Source of the DNA: Pedococcus aerophilus
GTDB taxonomy: Bacteria; Actinomycetota; Actinomycetes; Actinomycetales; Dermatophilaceae
Direction of reading: 5' to 3'
Assembly: GCF_039532215.1 (NCBI RefSeq)
Contig: NZ_BAAARN010000002.1
Span: forward strand, 54,525 to 118,524
Length of the DNA: 64,000 nt
The position numbers and the translations under genes are program-made. Below are positions 43,491 to 52,500 of the stretch, piece after piece (the first letter of the stretch is position 1; each line of letters opens with the position of its first letter). A model generated the notes under the pieces. The model made no database searches and was not told where the DNA came from. It saw nothing but the letters and a program-made list of their open reading frames with translations.

Positions 43491-44365
43491 TGCAACGACT
43501 TCTCTTCGGGGACAACCAGTTCTTCGGCGTGAACCACATGTCCGAGGACAAGGCCCGCAGCCAGTCCATGAAGTTCCAGGACCTCAGCGCGATCATGGAG
43601 GTCCTCGACGCCGCCTACGACGAGGGCGTCACCACGTTCATGTGCACGACGCACGACCGCGTCGCGGAGATCGCCGACCTGGTCCGGGCCGAGCCCGAGC
43701 GCTACGCGGACATGGAGTTCTTCCCCTGCATGCCGTACGCGCACAAGTACGCCAACGCGATGACCGAGGACGGCCCGCTGGGCGCGCTCAAGCGGTTCCT
43801 GCCCGACGAGAGCCTGTTCAGCGCCGCCGTCAAGGGTGGGAAGTCGTTCGCCAGCAAGGACATCGACCACGTCACCCGGATGCTCATCGACGCGGAGATG
43901 TCGATGTTCAAGGGCCTCAAGACCCCGGTGGTCTTCCTCCAGAACGTCGTCGTCGACCTGCTGCTCGGACTCGGGTTCGACGAGGCGTTCACGATCTTCG
44001 CGGACCACGTGCGTCGCGAGTACGACGCCGAGCCGGGCTTCATCACCATGAACCTCCCGTTGCTGCTCGACACGCTCGAACGGCTCGGCATCGACAACCC
44101 CATCGTCTGCTCCAACATCAACAAGATCGGGTTCCGGATGCCCGGCGGCCTCGAGGCGTACGACGAGGCGTTGCGCGGCCGTCGGTTCCGGGCCATCGCG
44201 ATGTCGGTCTTCGCCTCCGGCGCGGTCCCGCCCGACGAGGCGATCGAGTGGGTCTGCGCCCAGCCGAACATCGAGTCGATCGTCTTCGGGGCGTCCAGCA
44301 GGCGGAACATCGCCTCGACGAAGTCCTTGGTGGACCAGCACTGGCCCGCCCACGTGGGAGTCTGA
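43490..44365 (+). CDS. Unassigned probable TIM-barrel enzyme of the polysaccharide locus
   Basis: 291-aa protein I cannot assign to a characterised family. MQRLLFGDNQFFGVNHMSED begins it, then LDAAYDEGVTTFMCTTHDRV, FFPCMPYAHKYANAM, ITMNLPLLLDTLERLGIDNP and, near the end, IESIVFGASSRRNIASTK. The alternating strand/helix pattern and this last block recall the phosphate/cofactor end of aldo-keto reductases, but the usual Asp-Tyr-Lys-His tetrad was not found. Coupled to the oxidoreductase by TGATG, it probably acts on the same sugar intermediate. No signal peptide. Confidence 0.6.
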   Translation: MQRLLFGDNQFFGVNHMSEDKARSQSMKFQDLSAIMEVLDAAYDEGVTTFMCTTHDRVAEIADLVRAEPERYADMEFFPCMPYAHKYANAMTEDGPLGALKRFLPDESLFSAAVKGGKSFASKDIDHVTRMLIDAEMSMFKGLKTPVVFLQNVVVDLLLGLGFDEAFTIFADHVRREYDAEPGFITMNLPLLLDTLERLGIDNPIVCSNINKIGFRMPGGLEAYDEALRGRRFRAIAMSVFASGAVPPDEAIEWVCAQPNIESIVFGASSRRNIASTKSLVDQHWPAHVGV

Positions 44366-44477
44366 TCTCCTCCATTCGGACGAGGGCGTCCAGCCGTGAC
44401 GCACGGACAATGGATGACGCGAAACAGACAGCTGGTCGCGGTCCCGCGTGGACCGACTCGGAAAGGGGGCAGGTGGC

Positions 44478-46220
44478 ATGACCTTGCGCGCCTACCTGCA
44501 GATCCTGCTCAAGCGGTGGCGGATCGTCGTCGCCGCCACCCTGCTCGTCCTGTCCGCCGCCGCGGCGTTCACCTACTTCACCCCCCCGACGTATGCCGCG
44601 TCCTCCATCGCGTTCGTCTCCATCAACTCCCCGGGGTCGTCGGAGTCCTCGTCGATCTACCAGAGCTCGCAGTTCGCCATGCAGCGCGTGAAGTCGTACA
44701 CGGAGGTCGTGAAGAGCCCTGACGTGCTCCAGCCGGTCATCGACGAGCTCGACCTGCCGATGACCGTCCAGGAGCTGCGCCGCGTGGTCACGGCGGAGAA
44801 CGAGGTCGACACCGTCCTGATCACGGTCACGGCCACCGACCGCTCCCCCACCCGCGCGCAGGCGATCTCCAACGCGGTGAACACCCAGCTCGGCCTCGCC
44901 GTCGAGAAGCTCGAGACGCCCCGCGCCGGCGGCGTCTCCCCGGTCAAGATGACGACCACCGTGCCGGCGGCGACCCCCCGCTACCCCATCTCCCCCCGCG
45001 TCACGCTCAACCTCGCGCTGGGCCTCATCGCCGGGCTGGCCTTCGGCGTCGTCGTCGCCGTGATCCGCGAGCAGCAGGACACCACGGTCAAGGGCGAGGA
45101 GCTCGAGCAGCTCACCGGTCGTGCGCCGCTCGCCCTGGTCGGCGTCATCCCCAACGCCAAGACCAAGCCGCTGATCACCATGGAGGGACACGGCCGGGGC
45201 GTCGAGGAGTTCCGCTCGCTGCGGGCCAACCTCCAGTTCGTCGACGTCGACCAGCCGCCTCGCGTCATCGTGGTGACCTCGCCGCTCGCGGGCGAGGGCA
45301 AGACGACCACGGCCTGCAACCTGGCCATCGCGCTGGCCCAGTCCTCCCTCAAGGTCTGCCTCGTGGAGGCCGACATGCGTCGCCCCCAGGCCGCGAACCT
45401 GCTCGGCATCGACGGCTCCATCGGCCTGTCCAACGTGGTCGCCGGGCAGCTCGACCTCGCGGACGCCCTCATGCCGTGGCACCGCGGCCTGCTGCAGTTC
45501 CTCGCTGCCGGCACCACGCCCCCCGACCCCAGCAAGCTCCTGGGCTCCAAGAACATGCAGGCCCTGCTCGAGACGCTGCGGGCGGACTTCGACTACGTCA
45601 TCATCGACGCTCCGCCGATCCTGCCCGTGAGCGATGCAGCCGTCCTCGCCCACAACACCGACGGAGCTGTGCTGGTCACGCGGTACGGCAAGACCCGTCG
45701 CGAGCACGTCACGCGCTCGGTCGCAGACCTCGCAGCGGTGCAGGCACGCCTCATCGGAGCCGTCATCACCATGGTCCCGGCGCGCGGACAGCGCTCGCTG
45801 CGCGGCCACGACGAGGACTACGCGGCCCTCGCCGCCGCCGACAACGACTGGGTGGGCGCGAGCGCCCCCCTCGCCCAGGGAGCACGGCGCACACCCCAGC
45901 GCGGACGCCACGAGCCGCCCGAGGCCGCGCCCGGTCCCTCGGACGAGTTCGTCGACCTCGAGCGCGACCTCGACATCTACCGCGACGACGCCCTCGCCCC
46001 GGCTCCGTCCCCCGCGGCCGAGCCCTCCAGCCCGGCGTCGGCTCCCCCGACCTCGGAGGTCGGCAGCAGCACCCACGGGGAGGCCCCGAGTGCCCCCGCA
46101 CGCCCGAACAGCCAGCGTCGCGCGAAGCAGCGACGTGCCCAGCGGCGCGCCACCCGGCCGCAGGGATCCGGGAACGAGCAGGACCAGCCGACGACGGACA
46201 GGGAGGACTCCCTGACCTGA
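44478..46220 (+). CDS. Wzc-like polysaccharide co-polymerase / tyrosine autokinase
   Basis: 580-aa fusion controlling chain length. The N-terminal Wzz domain lies between two helices (about 14-35 and 176-196). The BY-kinase domain has Walker A AGEGKTT (271-277), Walker A' VEADM (296-300) and Walker B IIDAPP (375-380). The C-terminal ~130 residues are Pro/Ser/Arg-rich rather than a classic Tyr cluster; only isolated Tyr such as in DEDYAAL and DIYRDD remain. The convergent neighbour is a degenerate phosphatase, the usual partner in Wzb-Wzc pairs. Confidence 0.9.
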   Translation: MTLRAYLQILLKRWRIVVAATLLVLSAAAAFTYFTPPTYAASSIAFVSINSPGSSESSSIYQSSQFAMQRVKSYTEVVKSPDVLQPVIDELDLPMTVQELRRVVTAENEVDTVLITVTATDRSPTRAQAISNAVNTQLGLAVEKLETPRAGGVSPVKMTTTVPAATPRYPISPRVTLNLALGLIAGLAFGVVVAVIREQQDTTVKGEELEQLTGRAPLALVGVIPNAKTKPLITMEGHGRGVEEFRSLRANLQFVDVDQPPRVIVVTSPLAGEGKTTTACNLAIALAQSSLKVCLVEADMRRPQAANLLGIDGSIGLSNVVAGQLDLADALMPWHRGLLQFLAAGTTPPDPSKLLGSKNMQALLETLRADFDYVIIDAPPILPVSDAAVLAHNTDGAVLVTRYGKTRREHVTRSVADLAAVQARLIGAVITMVPARGQRSLRGHDEDYAALAAADNDWVGASAPLAQGARRTPQRGRHEPPEAAPGPSDEFVDLERDLDIYRDDALAPAPSPAAEPSSPASAPPTSEVGSSTHGEAPSAPARPNSQRRAKQRRAQRRATRPQGSGNEQDQPTTDREDSLT

Positions 46221-46234
46221 CCGACAGTGACTGC

Positions 46235-46897
46235 TCAGACCGCGACGGTCCGGGCGGTCACCTGGGAGATCGTCACGGCGAAGGTGCGCATCGCGCGGTC
46301 GAGCGCCGAGACGGCCTGGCGGTGGTGGCCGCCCATCATGTGGGGATCGAGGACGTCAATGCCGAGGACATGGGAGCGGGGAATGCGCGAGAGCCAGCCG
46401 TGCGCGGGCGCGGGCATGGTCACCAGCCCCCTCAGCGAGTCCATCTCCTCCACGAGCCAGGCGAGCTGGGACGCGGTGTCGGTCGCCACCTTGGCGTGCC
46501 GCGCACGGACCGCGAGGTCCGACGCCCGCCGCTGCACGACCGCTGCGCCGAGCACGGCTGCCTCGAGCACCGTGAAGGTGCGGTGGGCGCTGTGGACGTC
46601 GAAGGCACGCGGCGCACTGCGGTACCTGCGCTCGGTCGCCAGGATCACGTCCGCCTCCTGCACCATCGCACCGGTGACCTGGCGGGCCCGGTGGGCCCAC
46701 CGCGTCTGCTCCCCGTTCGCCCCGGCGAACCGGGCGCTGTCGGCGCACCACGGGGTGCCGACCTCGGCCCGCACCCCCGCGGTCTGCACCACCACCGCAC
46801 CGGAGCCGCCCGCCTCCTCGAGACCGGCGCGCAGGGCGACGGCGGCTGCAGGGGCCAGGCAGGCATCGCTGCCACAGACCACGAGAACATTCGACAT
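46235..46897 (-). CDS. Degenerate low-Mr protein-tyrosine-phosphatase-like protein
   Basis: 220-aa protein with the low-molecular-weight PTP layout: P-loop near the N-terminus, ADVILATERRYR mid-domain and a late DP pair (VLDPHMMGG) at the general-acid position. But the P-loop reads VVCGSDACLAP. The nucleophile Cys8 is kept, while the essential Arg of CxxxxxR is Leu14 and the following Ser is Ala15. No other CxxxxxR exists. It is probably catalytically dead and may bind or regulate the adjacent Wzc-like kinase. ATG 46897 has GGGAGG 6 nt upstream. Convergent with the kinase gene, 14 nt apart. Confidence 0.75.
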   Translation of the reverse strand: MSNVLVVCGSDACLAPAAAVALRAGLEEAGGSGAVVVQTAGVRAEVGTPWCADSARFAGANGEQTRWAHRARQVTGAMVQEADVILATERRYRSAPRAFDVHSAHRTFTVLEAAVLGAAVVQRRASDLAVRARHAKVATDTASQLAWLVEEMDSLRGLVTMPAPAHGWLSRIPRSHVLGIDVLDPHMMGGHHRQAVSALDRAMRTFAVTISQVTARTVAV

Positions 46898-47023
46898 GTC
46901 GACCTCCCCCGGTATGTCCGCAAGGACCCATGTCTACCGGCTCGGGGTCTTCGTCGGACCCGCCAAACTGCAGGGTGCGGCTACGCACAACGCAGGAGCC
47001 ACCGCGTCACTGAGGGGCACCTC

Positions 47024-48397
47024 GTGAGCACGACCACGGGACGCCACGCCGCCCCGCCCCGGGAGCGACCTCCCACCGTGGCGCCACGCCCTCCCCGAGC
47101 CGAGGGCGGTGCTCCGGGTCTCCAGACGTCGGCCGGCCGGTCCACGGAGGAGTCCGACGCGCCCGACGGCCAGCCCTCGAGCGGGTGGCCGCTGTACCTG
47201 TGCTGCATCCTGCTCGTCGCCTGCACGATCCCCTGGCGTCGTGGGACGTACTTCTCCGGCGGCCTCGACCCCGTCGTGGCGCTCAAGGGCCTCATCGGTG
47301 CGGCCGGGCTGGCGCTCTCGTTCTACCTGTCGCGGGACCGCGGCAGCCAGCTGCGGCTCGGCGCCCGCACGATCGCCCTGGCCACGTCGTACCTGGTGAT
47401 CTCGGTCATCGGCGGCTGGGCGGCAGGGACGACTCTCCCGTCGCTGGTCATCGCGGTCCGGGTGGCGATGCTGCTCGCCAGCCTGGCGTTCCTGCTGCAG
47501 GCCTTCGGCATCGCCCGCGTCGTGCCGGCCATGCTGCGCACCATGGGCCTGCTCGCCGCCCTCGCCATCGCCACCGGCATCGGGACGCTCGCCAGCGGAC
47601 GCCTCCAGGGCGGGATCCCCCCGCTGGCGCCCAACGAGATCGCCTTCCTCTGCGGTGCCCTGCTCCTGCTCACCGTGCACCGGATCGTCGAGCGCGAGGC
47701 GACGCGCGGGGAGCTGCCCCTCGCGGCGCTGCTCGCCGCCCTGGTCTGGCTGACCGGGTCGCGCACCACGGCGGCGACGCTCGCGGTCGCCCTGGTCGTC
47801 ATCATCATCCAGGCCCGCCGGTTCTCCGTGCCCGCCTTCCTCGCCCTGGTGGCGGCCGTGCCGGCCGTGGCGTATGCCGTCCTGGCCACGAGCGCGGTCA
47901 CGGACATGCTGCTGCGTGGCGGGAGCCAGAACGTCACGACGCTCAGCTCGCGCACCATCGCCTGGCAGGCCGCCCTGACCATGGACACCTCGACCTACCA
48001 ACGGTGGTTCGGTGGCGGGCTGACCATGAAGCACATCCCCGTCGGTGGCCAGTACTGGCAGACCCAGCTGCTCGACAGCAGCTGGGTCTCGGGGCTGGTG
48101 CAGACCGGCATCCTCGGGCTCGCGGTGATCGGGCTGTGGGTGCTCACGACCACCGTGGCGGCCCTGCGCACCCCCCGGCCGTGGCGTCCGCTGTGGTTGG
48201 GCCTGCTCGTCTTCATCGTGTTCCGCAGCCTGCTCGAGAGCGGCTTGTTCGACGCCAGCACGTCGTTCATCGTCTTCGCCCTGGTGAGCCTGGCCTCCGA
48301 GCACTCGACCCGGGTGTCGGGTGCGGAGGAGGTCGACGCGGCTGCTCAGCCGCGCCGTGAGACCTCGCCCAGCAGCCTGGCCACCGCAGACCGGTAG
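47024..48397 (+). CDS. O-antigen polymerase/ligase-like membrane protein (Wzy)
   Basis: 457-aa protein with a ~50-residue polar N-terminus and about 10-11 hydrophobic helices. A periplasmic loop (SSRTIAWQAALTMDTSTYQRWFGGG) lies where Wzy/WaaL enzymes bind the lipid-linked substrate. Sequence in this family is poorly conserved, so the call rests on topology and locus. It would polymerise repeat units exported by the flippase. GTG 47024 has GAGGGG 7 nt upstream. The 3' 52 nt overlap the convergent glycosyltransferase gene. Confidence 0.8.
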   Translation: MSTTTGRHAAPPRERPPTVAPRPPRAEGGAPGLQTSAGRSTEESDAPDGQPSSGWPLYLCCILLVACTIPWRRGTYFSGGLDPVVALKGLIGAAGLALSFYLSRDRGSQLRLGARTIALATSYLVISVIGGWAAGTTLPSLVIAVRVAMLLASLAFLLQAFGIARVVPAMLRTMGLLAALAIATGIGTLASGRLQGGIPPLAPNEIAFLCGALLLLTVHRIVEREATRGELPLAALLAALVWLTGSRTTAATLAVALVVIIIQARRFSVPAFLALVAAVPAVAYAVLATSAVTDMLLRGGSQNVTTLSSRTIAWQAALTMDTSTYQRWFGGGLTMKHIPVGGQYWQTQLLDSSWVSGLVQTGILGLAVIGLWVLTTTVAALRTPRPWRPLWLGLLVFIVFRSLLESGLFDASTSFIVFALVSLASEHSTRVSGAEEVDAAAQPRRETSPSSLATADR

Positions 48398-49506
48398 CGC
48401 GCCGGCGCGTAGGCCTGCGCGGCGACGTCGGCGTCGCCGAGCGCGTCCTCCCGTGACTGCGGCCAGCGCCCCACCAGCCGCTGGACCGCGTCGGCGATGG
48501 CCCCGGGGTCGTCGTTGGTCACGGGGACGGCCGCGCGCAGCCGCCCTGCCGCCTCCCGCAGGCCGGTGTGGTCGCTCACCACGACCGGCCGCGCGCTGAG
48601 CGCCGCCTCGATCACGCTGTTGCCGAAGGACTCCTCCGCGCGTGACGGCACGAGCACGACGTCGGCCGCCCTCAGGTGCGGCCAGACGTCGGTGGCGAAC
48701 CCGACCAGGGTGACCTGGTCCTGGACGCCCTCACGACGGACGAGCTCGACGAGCTCCTCGTGGTACCACTCGTACCCCGGGAAGACGTCTCCCACGACCT
48801 CGAGGCGGGCCTCGATGCCGCGGCGAGCCAGCTCGGACACCGCGAGCACGGCGAGGTCGACACCCTTGCGCGGCGACAGCCGACCGACGAACACGAGGCG
48901 CACGACGTCGAGCCGCTCGCGCGGTGCCTCCACCCGGTCGGGACCGGCCACACCGTTGGGCACGACCACCATCCGGGCCGTCGGTCCCCCTGACGACGCG
49001 GCCACGGCCCGGCTGGTCTCGCTGTTGCAGATCACGCGGGTGGCCAACCGCGTGGGCAGGGCCAGGCCGACCCGGGCGACCCGGGGAACCGAGCTCTCGG
49101 CCTCGTGCACGTGGATCACCGACGGGACCCGCAGGACCTTCGCGACCAGCAGCCAGAGCGGGATGGTGACGGTGTTGACGTAGAGGACGTCGGGTCGCAC
49201 CCGGCGCAGGATGCGCACCATCGACGGCAGGCCACGCACCACCTCGCCGGCGAGCCGGACGAGCCCGGACGGGCTCAGGTTGCTCTTGCGCACCACCGGC
49301 GCCCGGCAGAGCTGCCACCGGGCGCCGAGGGCGATCATCTCGGCCTTGAGCGGGCCGTCCTGGGTGGCGGCGACCACGACGTGCCACCCGGACTCACGCA
49401 GGCCGCGGACGGCTTCGAGGACCATCCGGTCGGATCCGTAGAGATCGGCAGACGGGTTGGCCACGAGGGCCACCCGCCTGCCGATCTCGGGAGGGGCTGA
49501 GGTCAC
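48346..49506 (-). CDS. GT4-family glycosyltransferase
   Basis: 386-aa GT-B glycosyltransferase. The acceptor domain begins RRVALVANPSADLYGSDRMV. The donor domain has RLVFVGRLSPRKGVDLAV, LRAADVVLVPSRAEESFGNSV (the EX7E-type block) and PVVVSDHTGLREA. It adds a sugar to the growing lipid-linked repeat unit. The GTG start overlaps the stop of the giant PKD gene by 4 nt (GTGA), tying it to the right-arm operon. Confidence 0.88.
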   Translation of the reverse strand: MTSAPPEIGRRVALVANPSADLYGSDRMVLEAVRGLRESGWHVVVAATQDGPLKAEMIALGARWQLCRAPVVRKSNLSPSGLVRLAGEVVRGLPSMVRILRRVRPDVLYVNTVTIPLWLLVAKVLRVPSVIHVHEAESSVPRVARVGLALPTRLATRVICNSETSRAVAASSGGPTARMVVVPNGVAGPDRVEAPRERLDVVRLVFVGRLSPRKGVDLAVLAVSELARRGIEARLEVVGDVFPGYEWYHEELVELVRREGVQDQVTLVGFATDVWPHLRAADVVLVPSRAEESFGNSVIEAALSARPVVVSDHTGLREAAGRLRAAVPVTNDDPGAIADAVQRLVGRWPQSREDALGDADVAAQAYAPARYRSAVARLLGEVSRRG

Positions 49507-52500
49507 GGGCGCGGCGGTCCGACCCACAGCTGGTCGAGGCCGTACACGACGGGCCCGTTGGTCGAGCTGCTGCTCAGGTAGGCGTACATGCCCACCGACC
49601 CGGCCGACTGGAAGGCGGCCGTCGAGTCCGAAGCCGTGAGGCTCCACGCCGTCGGCTCCGTCGCCGTGGACTTCCAGACCTTCACGCGCAGGGCCGTCGG
49701 CGTGGTGCCGTTGACCTGGAGGCGGACCTTGAGCTGGTCGCCGGCCGCATACGTCACGCCGGCCAGTGTGGCACTGGTCAGGATCGTCTCCGCACCGCTC
49801 TGGTTGCGTGTCAGCCACACGGCCACCTGGCCGTTGGCCGCCATGCGGACCTTGGCGCGGTAGTCGACCGTGGCGCTGACCCGGCGCCCGAGGAGGGAGA
49901 CGTACTGTCCGCCGCCCGTGGGCACCTTGTCGGTCGTGACGGTGGCCGCCACCTCCGTCGTGGTGCTGCTGACCGAGGGGAGGAAGGCCGTGTAGCCGTC
50001 CCCGACGTTGAGGCTCACCCGGCCCTGGCCACCTGCGACCGACCAGCGAGCTGCCGGCCCACCGAGGGTCCAGGCGCCGCCGACGTCGGCGGTGCCCCAG
50101 CCGCTGGCCAGGGTGCGACCGAAGTCGTCCCGGGCGTACAGCAGGGGTGCCGCCACGGTGACCGGGTCGACCTTGGTGTTGGTCGCACCGCTGTTGTCGG
50201 TGACGGTGAGCGACACGGAGTAGGTGCCTGCCGCTGCATACGTGTGGCTGGCCGTGGCGCCGGAGCCGTTGGCGGTCCCGTCACCCCAGTTCCACGAGTA
50301 CGAGGCGATGGTTCCGTCGGGGTCGCTCGAGCCCGACCCGTTGACCGAGACCGCGAGACCCGCCACCGAGGAGGTGAACGAGGCCGTCGGCGCCTGGTTC
50401 GCCGCGACCGTCACCGAGGCGGTCTCGGTGTCGTCCGCGCCGTCGTCGTCGACCACGGTGAGCGTCACCGTGTAGGTGCCCGCCGCCGCATACGTGTGGC
50501 TGGCCGTGGCACCGGAGCCGTTGGCGGTCCCGTCACCCCAGTTCCACGAGTAGGAGGCGATGGTGCCGTCCGCATCGGTCGAGGTCGAGCCGTTGACCGA
50601 GAGGGTCAGGAAGCTCTTGCTCGAGGTGAACGCCGCCGTCGGCGCCTGGTTCGGCGGGCCGGCCACCGTGACGGTGCCGGTCTTCGTGCCGGTCAGGCCC
50701 TTGTCGTCGGTCACCGTGAGGGTCACGGTGTACGTGCCACCCGCGGCGTAGGAGTGGGTGTCCGTGGCGCCGGAGCCCGCAGGCGACCCGTCGCCCCAGT
50801 TCCACGCGTACGAGGCGATGCTGCCGTCCGCGTCGGTCGAGGTCGACCCGTCGACCGAGACGTTGAGCAGGTTCTCGGTGTGGGTGAACGCCGCGGTGGG
50901 TGCCTGGTTGGCCACCACCGACACGTCCTTGGTGGAGCTGTTGGTGGCGCCGTCGTCATCGGTCACCGTGAGGGTGATCGTGTAGTCACCGGCCGCAGCG
51001 TAGGTGTGGGTCGCGTCGACCCCACTACCTGCAGCCGATCCGTCACCCCAGTTCCACGCGTAGGAGGCGATGGTGCCGTCCGCGTCGCTCGACGTGGACC
51101 CGTTCACCGACACCGCGAGGAAGTCCTTGGTCACGGTGAAGGCCGAGGTCGGCGCCTGGTTGGGCGGCGGCGCCGTCACCGTCACCGTCTGGGTCGTCGT
51201 GCTGGTCCCGCCGCGGTTGTCCGTCACGGTGAGCGTGACCTCGTGGTCACCGGCGGTGGCGTACGTGTGGGTGGCGGTGGCGCCACTGCCTGCGGGCGAG
51301 CCGTCACCCCAGTTCCACGAGTACGACGCGATGGTGCCGTCCGGGTCGCTCGAGCCGGAGCCGTTGACCGACAGGTCGAGGAAGGACTCCGTGTGGGAGA
51401 ACGACGCCGTCGGGAGCTGGTTGGCGAGCTGCCCACCACCGGCCTGGAAGTGCGCCTTCACGGTGCTCGCCGAGAGCACGGTCGAGTAGACCGCGGCCTC
51501 GTCGATCGTGGCGTCGAGGAACGGGCTGCAGCAACCCCAGTGGTTGTCGCCACCCACGCGCCAGTACCCGGCATAACCCTGGGCGTCGGTCTGGCCGTTC
51601 GTGCCCACCAGGACACCGTCCACGTACAGGGCCATGCCGACGACGTCGCTCTGGGTGGCCACCACGTGGTGCCACTGACCGTCGTTGAGGGCGTTCGCAG
51701 TGGTGATGGTGTTGGTGAACCCGGTCCAGACCCCGAAGGTGACCTTCCCGTCGTTGCTCATGTAGACGTGCCGGTCGTAGCAGCCCGAGGTGTCGGTCTG
51801 GCTGCACCCGAACCCGATGATCTTTCCACCGTTGTTGGTCGTGGTCTTGAACCACGACTCGATCGTGTAGTTGTGCGGGTTGTTGAACTCCTGGTTGGAG
51901 GACACGAAACCGTTGCTGCCGTTGAAGCTCGCGGCGGTGTCGCTCGTGCCGGTCACGGCTCCGGCTGCGCCCAGGGTGTATCCGCCCCGGTACGTGCCGT
52001 CGGACTCGTTGGGTCCGGAGTCCTTCGCCGTGGTGCCCGTGGCCTCGCCGAGGCGCCAGTACAGGTCCGGGCCGGAGTCCCACACGGCCTGCCCGTAGGC
52101 GTCGGCCGGACGGGTCGGACCGCTGACGGTACGACCGCTGTCGCTGAAGTGGTCCTGCACCTGGGCCAGCGAGAGGCCGGTCGGGTAGATCGCCACGTCG
52201 TCGATGTCACCCTGGAAGAAGGCGTTGCCGTTCCAGGGGCTGTCACCACCGATGCGCCAGTACCCGTCGTACGGCTGGGCCGTCGTCGTGCCGCCGTTGC
52301 GGCCGACGCGCTTGCCGTCGACGTACAGCGTCACGCCGGTCGGGTCGAGGCTGCCGACGACGTGGTGCCACTGGCCGTCGTTGAACGACTGCGAGGTGTT
52401 CACGGTGTACATGCCGTTGTTGTAGACACCGAAGTACACGCGTCCCTGGGGGTCCATGTAGGCGTGCCGGTCGTAGTTGTTGCTCAAGCCGGTCGCCTGG

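Noticed and set aside
50150..51425. CRISPR-like regular repeats
   Set aside because: Period and content are explained by PKD domains in an open frame; there are no spacers or cas genes.
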